From Gordonia sp. KTR9 (GTDB taxonomy: Bacteria > Actinomycetota > Actinomycetes > Mycobacteriales > Mycobacteriaceae), in assembly GCF_000143885.2 (NCBI RefSeq), contig NC_018581.1, positions 496,001 through 560,000 of the forward strand: a DNA stretch of 64,000 nt, read 5' to 3'. The notes beneath the pieces were generated by a model, which worked only from the letters and a program-made list of their open reading frames with translations, had not been told where the DNA came from and did not search any database. Below, in pieces: positions 51,881 through 63,798 of this stretch. Positions within the stretch are counted from its first letter, which is position 1. Every line of letters starts with the position of its first letter. Position numbers and translations under genes: made by a program.

Positions 51881-51924
51881 TCAACCGTAGGTTGACGAAC
51901 ACGCGTCGTCAACCCCGTGTTGAC
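51881..51924. promoter_or_regulatory. two TCAAC-type inverted repeats upstream of the Clp_N regulator
   Basis: Repeat 1 is TCAACC-GTA-GGTTGA (51881-51895), 3 bp from the start codon. Repeat 2 is GTCAAC-CCCGT-GTTGAC (51908-51924). The shared TCAAC/GTTGA half-sites and tight spacing suggest a cooperative operator for the HTH-Clp_N protein; the same region also flanks egtB. Confidence 0.7.
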
Positions 51925-52047
51925 GACTTGTCCGGGTGATTAGGGCCGCGTTCGTTGACAGAGACGGCGCGCGTCATGACGATGGATGCGGAGATCGGTG
52001 AAGTCGTCGTCGGTCACTCCAGTCCTTGCCACGGGAGGTCATATCCA

Positions 52048-53400
52048 GTGAGCATCACCGAACCGTCGGTTCGTCCCCAGTCCGCAGCCGCCCAGTCCGC
52101 GGCCACCCCGTCCGCGACGTCCCGGTCCGGAGAAGTCGCCGAGGTCCCGTCGCCCAGCGGCGTCGTCACCGACGTCGCGCGACGCTTCCTCGATGTCCGG
52201 ACCCTGACAGACACGCTGGCCGAACGGCTTTCGCCGGAGGACCAGACGCCCCAGTCGATGACCGAGGCCAGCCCGGCGAAATGGCATCGCGCACACGTCA
52301 CCTGGTTCTTCGAGGAGTTCATCCTGCGGCAGGACCCCGCCTACACCGTCTACGACGAGACCTTTCGGTACCTGTTCAACAGTTACTACGAGGCAGTGGG
52401 AGAACGGCATCCACGACCGGATCGCGGCCTGGTCACCCGGCCGGGCGTCCGCGACGTGACCCGCTATCGCGAGCACGTCGACGCCGCGATGGTGGACCGC
52501 CTCGAACGCGGCACTCTCGACGACGCCGCTCTCGAACTGGTCGAACTGGGCTGCAATCACGAGCAGCAGCACCAGGAACTGCTGCTCATGGACATCAAGC
52601 ACCTGTTCTCCACGCATGCGTTCGGCCCGGTATACGTCGACCGCGAACCCGACGAACCGGGCATCGCAAAGCCGTTGGGCTGGCGGCAGTTCGACGGCGG
52701 CGTCGTCGAGGTCGGCGCGCTGGGCAGCGGGTTCTCCTATGACAACGAGGGGCCCCGGCACCGGGTCTACCTCGAGGACTTCGAGATCGCCGACCGGGTG
52801 GTGACCAACGCCGACTGGCTGGAGTTCATGGCCGACGACGGCTACCGCCGCGCCGAGTTCTGGCTGTCCGACGGGTGGGCGACGATTCGTGAGACCGGTT
52901 GGGAGGCGCCCGGATACTGGCGCGACGAGACCGGTGCCCGGTCGGTGGACCCCGCGGACTGGACGACGTACACCCTGTCGGGTCGCCGGCGCATCGTGCC
53001 GGACGAGCCCGTCCTGCATGTCTCCTTCTACGAGGCCGACGCCTTTGCGCGCTGGGCCGGTGCCCGTCTGCCCACGGAATTCGAGTGGGAGATCGCCGCG
53101 GGCTCACTGGGTGCCGAACGCGGTGCACTGCTCGATCCCGGCCGATGTCATCCCGGACGCGCCGGATCGGCGATGATCGGTGATGTATGGGAATGGACGG
53201 CGAGCGCGTACCTGCCCTATCCCGGCTTCGTTCCCGCCAACGGTGCGGTGGGTGAGTACAACGGGAAGTTCATGTCCGATCAGCACGTGCTCCGCGGGGC
53301 GAGCGCGGTGACCCCCGCTGGACACGAACGGCTGACGTATCGCAACTTCTTCCCGGCGGAGTCGCGCTGGGTCTTCTCGGGACTACGGCTGGCCCGATGA
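52048..53400 (+). CDS. egtB: ergothioneine biosynthesis protein EgtB
   Basis: A 450-residue non-heme iron sulfoxide synthase that couples a Cys-containing thiol to hercynine using O2. The N-terminal DinB-like domain has the iron His set in WHRAHVTWFFEEF and NHEQQHQELLLMDIKH. The C-terminal FGE-sulfatase domain has GFSYDNEGPRHRVYL, LPTEFEWEIAAG, MIGDVWEWTASAY and LRGASAVTPAGHERLTYRNF. The GTG at 52048 has GGGAGG 9 nt upstream and gives a normal length; the ATG/GTG starts further upstream lack an RBS. The stop overlaps the egtD ATG (ATGA). Confidence 0.94.
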   Translation: MSITEPSVRPQSAAAQSAATPSATSRSGEVAEVPSPSGVVTDVARRFLDVRTLTDTLAERLSPEDQTPQSMTEASPAKWHRAHVTWFFEEFILRQDPAYTVYDETFRYLFNSYYEAVGERHPRPDRGLVTRPGVRDVTRYREHVDAAMVDRLERGTLDDAALELVELGCNHEQQHQELLLMDIKHLFSTHAFGPVYVDREPDEPGIAKPLGWRQFDGGVVEVGALGSGFSYDNEGPRHRVYLEDFEIADRVVTNADWLEFMADDGYRRAEFWLSDGWATIRETGWEAPGYWRDETGARSVDPADWTTYTLSGRRRIVPDEPVLHVSFYEADAFARWAGARLPTEFEWEIAAGSLGAERGALLDPGRCHPGRAGSAMIGDVWEWTASAYLPYPGFVPANGAVGEYNGKFMSDQHVLRGASAVTPAGHERLTYRNFFPAESRWVFSGLRLAR

Positions 53401-54371
53401 GCCTCGACAGCGACACCCCGGTGGAGACCGCCACCGAGGGCCTTGCCGCAGACGCACTCTCGGGGCTGTGGCAGCAGCCGCCGGTCCTGCCGACCAAGTG
53501 GCTCTACGACGAACGCGGCAGCAAGCTGTTCGACGAGATCACGCGGTTGCCCGAGTACTATCCGACGCGCCGCGAAACCGCGATCCTGCGGGCACGGTCG
53601 GCCGAGATCGCCTCGACCACCCGAGCCGAGGTGATCGTCGAACTCGGGTCGGGCACGTCGACGAAGACGCGTCTGCTGCTCGACGCGTTCGTGGACGCGG
53701 CCGCCGACGGCGAGCGTCCGACGTACGTGCCCGTCGACGTCAGCACCGAGATGCTCACGGCGACAGCCGATGTCCTCGCGGTCGATTACCCCGGGATCGA
53801 CGTGGTGCCCGTGGTCGCCGATTTCACCGAACCCGACCTGGATCTGCCGCCCGCCGACGGGCCCCGCCTGGCGGTGTTCCTCGGCGGCACCATCGGCAAC
53901 TTCGATCCAGCCGCGCGGGCGGAGTTCTATCGCGCCATGGTCGGCTCGCTCTCGCCGGGCGACTACTTCCTCCTGGGCACCGATCTCGTCAAGGACACCG
54001 GCCGACTCGTCGCCGCCTACGACGACAGCGCCGGTGTCACCGCGGATTTCAACCGGAACATGATCGAGGTACTTCGCGCCGGCCTCGACGCGCGCGGACT
54101 GTACACCGACGATTTCGAGCACATCGCCCGCTGGAATCCGGGCGAGCACCGTATCGAGATGTGGTTACGCGCCCGACGCGACGTCGACGCGTACTTCGGC
54201 GTCCTGGGCCGGTCGTGGCGGGTGCCCGCGGGAACCGAGATCCACACCGAGATCAGCACCAAGTTCGAACCCGAGGCGCTCGCATCCGAACTCGAGTCGG
54301 CCGGACTGACTGTCGTGTCCGCGTGGACCGATCCCGCAGGCGACTTCCAACTCACCCTGACCCGACGCTGA
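53397..54371 (+). CDS. egtD: L-histidine N-alpha-methyltransferase EgtD
   Basis: A 324-residue SAM-dependent enzyme that trimethylates histidine to hercynine, the first committed step of ergothioneine synthesis. It shows PPVLPTKWLYDERGSKLFDE, ITRLPEYYPTRRE, the SAM site VIVELGSGTSTKTRLLLDAF, and FLGGTIGNFDP. It is translationally coupled to egtB. The usual egtC (amidohydrolase) between them is absent, and egtA and egtE are not in the window. Its last 20 bp overlap the end of the convergent luciferase-like gene. Confidence 0.95.
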   Translation: MSLDSDTPVETATEGLAADALSGLWQQPPVLPTKWLYDERGSKLFDEITRLPEYYPTRRETAILRARSAEIASTTRAEVIVELGSGTSTKTRLLLDAFVDAAADGERPTYVPVDVSTEMLTATADVLAVDYPGIDVVPVVADFTEPDLDLPPADGPRLAVFLGGTIGNFDPAARAEFYRAMVGSLSPGDYFLLGTDLVKDTGRLVAAYDDSAGVTADFNRNMIEVLRAGLDARGLYTDDFEHIARWNPGEHRIEMWLRARRDVDAYFGVLGRSWRVPAGTEIHTEISTKFEPEALASELESAGLTVVSAWTDPAGDFQLTLTRR

Positions 54372-55413
54372 GCAGTTCGCGCACGCGCGGGATGACCTGG
54401 GTGCCATAGAGCTCGATGCTGCGCATGAGTTCGGCGTGGCCGAGCGTGCCGTGGGAGTACTTCAAGTCGAACCGGCTGAGGCCGAGTGCCCGCACGGTGG
54501 AGGCGATCTTGGCCGCCACCGTCTCGGGGGACCCGACGTAGAGCGAGCCACCCGGTCCGGTCGACCGCTCGAACTCGATGCGAGTCGGCGGGGGCCATCC
54601 GCGTTCGCGGCCGATCCGCCCGACGTACTCGCGGTAGTGCGGCCACAACTCCTCGCGTGCCTGGGCGTCGGTGTCGGCGACATGGCCCGGCGAGTGCACG
54701 CCGACGGGCAGGGGGGACTTGTCCATCTCCCGCAGGGCGCGGTGGTAGAGATCGACGTATGGCTGGAACCGCAGCGGGTCGCCGCCGATGATCGCCAGCA
54801 TGAGCGGTAGGCCGTACGACGCGGCGCGGACCACCGACTCGGGGCTGCCGCCGACCGCGATCCAGGTCGGCAGGGGCGGGTTCTCGAGTTCGGGGTAGAC
54901 GGTCTGGGCCTGCAGGGGGCCGCGCGTGGAACCCGACCAGGACACCGGCCGGCCGGTGCGGAGTTCGGCGAACAGGGCGAGCTTGTCGCTGAACAACTCC
55001 TCGTAGTCGGCGAGGTCGTATCCGAACAGTGGGAAGGACTCGGTGAACGACCCACGGCCGAGTATCACCTCCGCTCGTCCGGAGGACAGCGCGTCGACGG
55101 TCGAGAATCGCTGGAACACCCGGATCGGATCGTCGGAACTGAGCACGGTGACCGCCGAACCGAGCCGCATCCGTGTGGTGCGTGCCGCGATGGCGCCCAG
55201 CACGACCTCGGGAGCCGACACCGCGTAGTCGTCGCGATGATGCTCACCGACACCGAGGAAGTCAACGCCCACCTCGTCGGCGAGAACACCCTGCTCGAGA
55301 AGGTCCCGCAGTGTCCGGGCGCCCGAGCGGAGCGCGCCGTCGGGTTCGGCGGTGATGTCGCCGAACGTGTCGAGCCCGAGCTCGACGTCGGTGACTGCAG
55401 CGTGAGATTCCAT
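54352..55413 (-). CDS. LLM-class flavin-dependent oxidoreductase
   Basis: A 353-residue TIM-barrel flavin enzyme of the luciferase-like monooxygenase superfamily. It has VDFLGVGEHHRDDYAVSAPE, RMRLGSAVTVLSSDDPIRVF, GRAEVILGRGSFTESFPLFG and the C-terminal VGSPETVAAKIA, typical of the CE1758/alkanal-monooxygenase-like group. ATG 55413 has GAAGGG upstream. The substrate is unknown. The 3' end overlaps egtD tail-to-tail by 20 bp. Confidence 0.87.
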   Translation of the reverse strand: MESHAAVTDVELGLDTFGDITAEPDGALRSGARTLRDLLEQGVLADEVGVDFLGVGEHHRDDYAVSAPEVVLGAIAARTTRMRLGSAVTVLSSDDPIRVFQRFSTVDALSSGRAEVILGRGSFTESFPLFGYDLADYEELFSDKLALFAELRTGRPVSWSGSTRGPLQAQTVYPELENPPLPTWIAVGGSPESVVRAASYGLPLMLAIIGGDPLRFQPYVDLYHRALREMDKSPLPVGVHSPGHVADTDAQAREELWPHYREYVGRIGRERGWPPPTRIEFERSTGPGGSLYVGSPETVAAKIASTVRALGLSRFDLKYSHGTLGHAELMRSIELYGTQVIPRVRELLSVGSG

Positions 55414-55599
55414 GTCGCCCTTCGTGAGTATGTGGTTCTGCGGGTGAGACCGGGGATTCGGCGCCCGCGAGGGTCCGTTCACACCATTTCACGGACATCT
55501 TTCATGTTCGTCGAGGTGGCGGGCATCACGCTGTGCGATGCTCTTATCGGCAACCTGCTCAGCGGAAACAAGATTCTTCTAGACAAGGGAGACACCCCG
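55414..55599. other. divergent intergenic region
   Basis: This AT-richer gap lies between the luciferase-like gene (minus) and the SHOCT gene (plus) and must hold both promoters. AGGGAG at 55586-55591 is the RBS of the plus gene. No palindrome stands out. Confidence 0.4.
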
Positions 55600-55989
55600 A
55601 TGTGGGATTCATTCTGGGACTTCATCTGGTACACGATCGTCATCTTCGCCTTCGTCGCGTACCTGATCGTCCTGTGGCACATCATCAGCGACCTGTTCCG
55701 GGACAAGGCGGCGTCGGGTTGGCAGAAGGCGGCATGGGTGGTCTTGTTGATCATCTTCCCGTACATCACCGCGATCGTGTACCTGCTGGCCAAGGGCAAG
55801 GGAATGGCCGAGCGTCAGCGTGAGGCCTACAGCGAGGCGAAGCAGGCCTCCGACGAGTACATCAGGTCCGTTGCCGGCGCCACGCCGACCCAGCAGATCG
55901 CCGACGCGAAGAACCTGCTCGACTCCGGTGCGATCACACCCCAGGAGTTCGAGCACTTGAAGAGCAAGGCTCTCGGCACAGCGGTCTGA
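55600..55989 (+). CDS. PLDc_N/SHOCT-domain membrane protein
   Basis: A 129-residue protein. Two hydrophobic helices (about 9-30 and 44-64, ending IIFPYITAIVYLLAKGKGM) form a PLDc_N-type hairpin, the common inhibitor-like membrane module. The C-terminal 30 residues are a SHOCT domain: QQIADAKNLLDSGAITPQEF then EHLKSKAL. Such proteins are frequent in actinobacteria and probably oligomerise through SHOCT. AGGGAG precedes ATG 55600. Confidence 0.87.
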   Translation: MWDSFWDFIWYTIVIFAFVAYLIVLWHIISDLFRDKAASGWQKAAWVVLLIIFPYITAIVYLLAKGKGMAERQREAYSEAKQASDEYIRSVAGATPTQQIADAKNLLDSGAITPQEFEHLKSKALGTAV

Positions 55990-56196
55990 GTCCTTCTGAG
56001 ATGACGTGACGGGCGGCGGCGTTGCAGACGCCGTCGCCCGTTCTCTTCCCTTTTCGGTGTTCGCTTTCCGGGCGGCGTCGGCCACCGACGTCGCAGCGTC
56101 GTCGAGGTTCACCGACATCTGCCGATCCGTCGATCGAGGAGCGCCCATGGGTTCGGTCATCAGAGAACTGTTGCCGCGGGCGGTGGTGAACCGACG

Positions 56197-59900
<3,704 letters not shown>

Positions 59901-60120
59901 GTGTAGTTGTCGTGCGCCCGTCACCATACCTCGACTCGCCCGGAGCCAGGCCCGGGGCGGGAGTGAACCGTCTCGATCTTCGGCGGCAGCGCCATCGGGG
60001 TCGGCAGTTACGGTTCCGTAAGGTAGCGTGTGACCCTGATCACAGATGGTGTCGGTGTCGAGCCGCGGCAGTCGCCCGTCGGTGATCAGATGTCCGCGAT
60101 CAAGAGGTGAGGAGGGTCGG

Positions 60121-60468
60121 GTGCTACGTAAGCATCGTCAGCGACCACCACAGTCGGCGAAGTCGATCCTGCAACAGATCTCGCAGGTGGTGCACAACCC
60201 CGACCGCGACCGATTCGAACTCTGGGTCGCCGGTGACCTGGTCGGTGTGCTCGGCTATTCGACCGAGACGGTCGACGGTCAGACCACGATCACCGTGCTG
60301 CACACCGTGCTCTACGACGAGTACAGCGGACACGGCCTCGCCACCCGGCTCACCCGCACCGTCGTGCACCATGCCCGCGAGCAGGGCGCCCGCCTGCGGC
60401 CGGTGTGCACGTTCACCAAGCGCTACCTCGACAGCCATCCCGGGATCGTGACGCTCGCCCCGGTGTGA
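60121..60468 (+). CDS. GNAT-like N-acetyltransferase (YjdJ/Pfam14542-type)
   Basis: A 115-residue compact acetyltransferase. FELWVAGDLVGVLGYSTETV and TVLHTVLYDEYSGHGLATRL with RPVCTFTKRYLDSHPG match the small GNAT type that uses acetyl-CoA and often has a conserved Cys. GTG 60121 has GAGGAGGG upstream. The substrate is unknown. The dispersed 47-bp intergenic repeat follows its stop. Confidence 0.85.
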   Translation: MLRKHRQRPPQSAKSILQQISQVVHNPDRDRFELWVAGDLVGVLGYSTETVDGQTTITVLHTVLYDEYSGHGLATRLTRTVVHHAREQGARLRPVCTFTKRYLDSHPGIVTLAPV

Positions 60469-60511
60469 TCGAGCGTCGGAGGGCCGTCTGCGTCCTTCGT
60501 GGCTCGTCGCC

Positions 60512-60558
60512 GGACCCTTCGTGACGCGCCCTCCGCAAGCTCCGGGCGCTCCTCAGGG
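60512..60558. repeat. dispersed 47-bp intergenic repeat, copy 2
   Basis: Identical over 47 bp to 46403-46449 and related to the segment at 36987-37022. It lies 43 bp after the GNAT gene's stop and just before the convergent end of the mbtA-like gene. Confidence 0.9.
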
Positions 60559-60583
60559 GGCGGGGGGTCGTGCGCCTCGCTCC

Positions 60584-62266
60584 TCAGAGAGCGGGCGGGC
60601 CGGCGAGCAGTGTCTCGCGAAGTACCTTTTTGTCGATCTTGCCGACCGCGGTGACCGGGAGTGTGGTCACGACGCGGATCACGTCCGGCAGCTTGAACGA
60701 CGCGAGTCCGCGGCCGGTGAGGAACGTCCGGATCGTGGCGAGTTCGAGCGGCTGGGCCGGCGGGTGCTCGTGTGAGAGCACCACGGCGGCGCAGATCTTC
60801 TCACCGAGCGCGTCGTCGGGGAGTCCGACCACAGCGACCTGCCGGACCGAGTCGTGCGCGAGGAGGTTCTCCTCGACGTCGTCCGCGGCGACGTTCTCGC
60901 CGGCGCGCACGATGGTGTCCTTGATGCGCCCGGTCACGGCGACGTGGCCCGACGCCAGTCTCGTGACCTTGTCGCCGGACCGATAGAACCCGTCCGGCGT
61001 GAACGACTTCTCGTTGTGCGCCGCGGCGCGGTAGTACCCGCGGATCGTGTACGGCCCCCGCACGAGCAGTTCCCCTTCGACGCCGTCGGGGACGTCGGCG
61101 CCGTCTTCGTCGACCACCCGCACCTCGTCGAGTTCCGACATCGGGGAACCCTGCACCTGATGGACCAGGTCGCGCGGTTCGCCGGGACGGGTGTAGCAGA
61201 TCAGCCCTTCGGCCATGCCGAACACCTGCTGGACGACGTCGCCGAGGGCCTCGTCGAGGGCGACCGCATCGGGCTGGGCCAGTTTGGCGCCACCCACCTG
61301 CAGCAGGCGTAGCGAACTGACATCCGCCGGCTCCCACTCGGTTGCCGCGCACCAGAGTTGCGCCAGGGCGGGAACGAGTGCCGTCACGGTGACTCGGTGC
61401 CGTTCGATGAGGTCGAACGTGTTGTCCGGACTGGGGTTGTCGGCGAAGACGACATGACCCCCGACGCCGAACACGCCGAGGATCCCGGGGCAGCACAAGG
61501 GGAAGTTGTGTGCGGCGGGCAGCGCGACGAGGTAGGTGTCGTCGGCGGTGAGGCCGGCGACGTCAGCCGACAGGCGCGCGTTGAGGTCGTAATCGTCGTG
61601 CGTGCGCGCGATGAGCTTCGGCAGGCCGGTGGTACCCCCCGACACCAGGAACAGGGCCGGCAATCCGGGGTCGGGGTCGGCCGGCAGCCCGACGGTGGCG
61701 GGATCGGCGTCGGGGAGCGCCGCGAATCGGCCCGGATCGCCGGAGATGAAGACCTGTGCGACCTCGGGTACCCGCGACTGCAGTTCGGCCGCGAGGTCGC
61801 GGAAGTCGAATCCACGACGACCGTCCTCGCCGATGTAGGCGACCGCCCCCGCGCCCGCCGCGAGGTGCGCGATCTCGGTGATCCGATGCGCGGGCAGTGT
61901 CATCACCGGCACGACGCCTGCGCGCAGCAGGCCGAACAGCGTCACGGCGAAGTCGAGGGAGTTGTTGAGCTGCAGTACGACCCGTTGGGCCGGCTGCAGA
62001 CCGGCGTCGACGAAACCGGCGGCGCGGCGGAGGGTGGCGGCGCGGAACTCGGCGTAGGTGAGCGTGCGCGGACCGTCGGTGGAGGCATCGGTCACCGCGG
62101 GAACATCGGGGGAGCGCTCGGCGGCGAGGTCGAGGGCCGCGAACAGCGGGCGGTCGAGGAAGACACCCGCATCCCGGTACTTCTGTGCCTGGGCGTCGGC
62201 GTAAGGGGTGAAACCGTCGAGCAGATCGGGCACGTGGTCGAGGTGCGTCGGCATGAGTTCATTCAA
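60584..62266 (-). CDS. mbtA: salicyl-AMP ligase (MbtA/DhbE family)
   Basis: A 560-residue ANL-superfamily adenylating enzyme that activates an aryl acid for siderophore synthesis. It shows the P-loop LVSGGTTGLPKL, the aryl-acid pocket HNFPLCCPGILG, QVFGMAEGLICYTR, YRSGDKV and the catalytic Lys in VTAVGKIDKKVLRE. In DhbE/EntE the pocket position of the second Cys is Ser; Cys there marks salicylate-activating enzymes (recalled from structural work on this family). With the salicylate synthase next door this indicates a mycobactin-type pathway. ATG 62266 or 62254; no RBS is obvious. Confidence 0.88.
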   Translation of the reverse strand: MNELMPTHLDHVPDLLDGFTPYADAQAQKYRDAGVFLDRPLFAALDLAAERSPDVPAVTDASTDGPRTLTYAEFRAATLRRAAGFVDAGLQPAQRVVLQLNNSLDFAVTLFGLLRAGVVPVMTLPAHRITEIAHLAAGAGAVAYIGEDGRRGFDFRDLAAELQSRVPEVAQVFISGDPGRFAALPDADPATVGLPADPDPGLPALFLVSGGTTGLPKLIARTHDDYDLNARLSADVAGLTADDTYLVALPAAHNFPLCCPGILGVFGVGGHVVFADNPSPDNTFDLIERHRVTVTALVPALAQLWCAATEWEPADVSSLRLLQVGGAKLAQPDAVALDEALGDVVQQVFGMAEGLICYTRPGEPRDLVHQVQGSPMSELDEVRVVDEDGADVPDGVEGELLVRGPYTIRGYYRAAAHNEKSFTPDGFYRSGDKVTRLASGHVAVTGRIKDTIVRAGENVAADDVEENLLAHDSVRQVAVVGLPDDALGEKICAAVVLSHEHPPAQPLELATIRTFLTGRGLASFKLPDVIRVVTTLPVTAVGKIDKKVLRETLLAGPPAL

Positions 62267-62411
62267 ACACAGCCAGGATAGGGTAACCTTACCGGTCGAT
62301 ACGGGACGGTGAACCGGCTCTCGACCCGCGGGGGGTTGTTTGATTAGGCTGCCCTAAGATTCCCTAAGATCATCGGTGCTCGAGTGCATCACGACCGGAG
62401 GAACGAAGGAC
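62267..62411. promoter_or_regulatory. divergent promoter region with iron boxes (IdeR/DtxR type)
   Basis: TTAGG-CTGC-CCTAA at 62344-62357 is a palindrome matching the core of the IdeR/DtxR box and overlaps a TAAGAT -10 candidate (62355-62360; a second TAAGAT at 62365-62370) for mbtI. A second, weaker site GGGTAACCTTAC lies at 62281-62292 in front of mbtA. Iron-dependent repression of both genes is the expected outcome. Confidence 0.75.
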
Positions 62412-63752
62412 ATGTCGCTGACAACCGAATCGCACGCCGCGCAGTTCGTCGACCTGCTCGCGCCTGCCTCGCCGCTGAGCGAGTCCGATGCCGCACGGAT
62501 CACGGCGGCCTGGGCGGGCTCCGGGGAGTTCGGCGACCACGTCGTCTACGAGCGTGACCGGCGCTGGACGTTCGCGGCCGGTGTCCGTGCTCGGGTGGTC
62601 GTCACGCGGAGCGAGGTCATCGTCGACGACCAGGGTGATCGGACGACGACGTCCTGGCACGGCGACCCGGCCGACGCGCTCGCCGCCGCCACCGCGTCGC
62701 TGTCGATTCCGGACTGGCGCGTCTACGGCTGGGTCGGTTTCGACTTCTGCGCGCCCTACCACGGCATCCTCGACCGTGTCCCCGAGGGCACCGTCCTCGC
62801 GCACCTCATCGTCCCCGAGTTCGAGGCGACCGTCGATGCCGGCGGAGTCGACACCGGGTCCGTCGACGCCGACCGCGCCCACCGTCTTCTCGAGATAGCC
62901 TCGCAGGCAACCGTTTCGGCGGAGTCGCGACCGGTCGATGTCCAGTCCGACCCCGACGACTACCGCGGCCGGGTGGCGACCGCTGTCGCCGAGATAGAAG
63001 CCGGCCGGTACCAGAAGGTGATCCTCTCGCGCGCCGTCGACATCCCGTTCGACGTGGACATCCCCGCGACCTACGCCCGCGGCCGTGCCGACAACAACCC
63101 CGCCCGCAGTTACCTGCTCTCGCTCGGCGACCTGCAGGCCGCCGGGTTCAGTCCCGAACTCGTCGTCGCGGTGCACGACGACCGGACCGTGGTCACCGAA
63201 CCGCTGGCCGGCACAAGGGCTTTCGGGATCTCGCCCGAGCAGGACGCCGCGGCCCGCGCCGACCTGCTGTCCGATGCCAAGGAGATCGCCGAGCACGCCA
63301 TGTCGGTGCGGGCCTGCTTCGACGAGATCTCCTCGATCGCCGTTGCCGGCACGACGGTGGTGAGCGAGTTCATGGAGGTCCGCGAACGCGGCAGTGTCCA
63401 GCACCTGGCATCGACCGTGCGCGGAACCCTCCTCGACCACGAAACACCCTGGCGCGCACTCGAGGTCGTGTTTCCGTCGATCACCGCTTCGGGGATTCCC
63501 AAGACCCCGGCCGTGGAGGCGATCGACCGTCTGGAGCCCCGTCGTCGTGGTCTCTACTCCGGCGCGATCCTCACCGCGGCGTCGACCGGCGAGCTCGAGG
63601 CGACCCTCGCGCTGCGCACCATCTTCGCCTCTGGAGACGGTGCGTGGCTGCGTGCTGGTGCCGGGATCGTCGCGCAGTCCACGCCGGAGCGCGAGTTCAC
63701 CGAGACCTGCGAGAAGCTCGGCAGCGTCGCCCCGTACGTGGTCCCGCGCTGA
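62412..63752 (+). CDS. mbtI: salicylate synthase (MbtI-like)
   Basis: A 446-residue chorismate-using enzyme, near the 450 residues of M. tuberculosis MbtI. It has AGRYQKVILSRAVDIPF (catalytic Lys), VVTEPLAGTRAFG, SDAKEIAEHAMSVRACFDEI, SVQHLASTVRGTLLD, FPSITASGIPKTPAVEAID, RRGLYSGAI and WLRAGAGIVAQSTPEREFTE, all hallmark MbtI/Irp9/YbtS stretches. It converts chorismate via isochorismate to salicylate and pyruvate. GAAGGA precedes ATG 62412. It is divergent from the ligase that would use its product. Confidence 0.93.
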   Translation: MSLTTESHAAQFVDLLAPASPLSESDAARITAAWAGSGEFGDHVVYERDRRWTFAAGVRARVVVTRSEVIVDDQGDRTTTSWHGDPADALAAATASLSIPDWRVYGWVGFDFCAPYHGILDRVPEGTVLAHLIVPEFEATVDAGGVDTGSVDADRAHRLLEIASQATVSAESRPVDVQSDPDDYRGRVATAVAEIEAGRYQKVILSRAVDIPFDVDIPATYARGRADNNPARSYLLSLGDLQAAGFSPELVVAVHDDRTVVTEPLAGTRAFGISPEQDAAARADLLSDAKEIAEHAMSVRACFDEISSIAVAGTTVVSEFMEVRERGSVQHLASTVRGTLLDHETPWRALEVVFPSITASGIPKTPAVEAIDRLEPRRRGLYSGAILTAASTGELEATLALRTIFASGDGAWLRAGAGIVAQSTPEREFTETCEKLGSVAPYVVPR

Positions 63753-63798
63753 TCACCCGATACTTTCGACCGAACACCCCCATCTCAGGAGTCACCAC

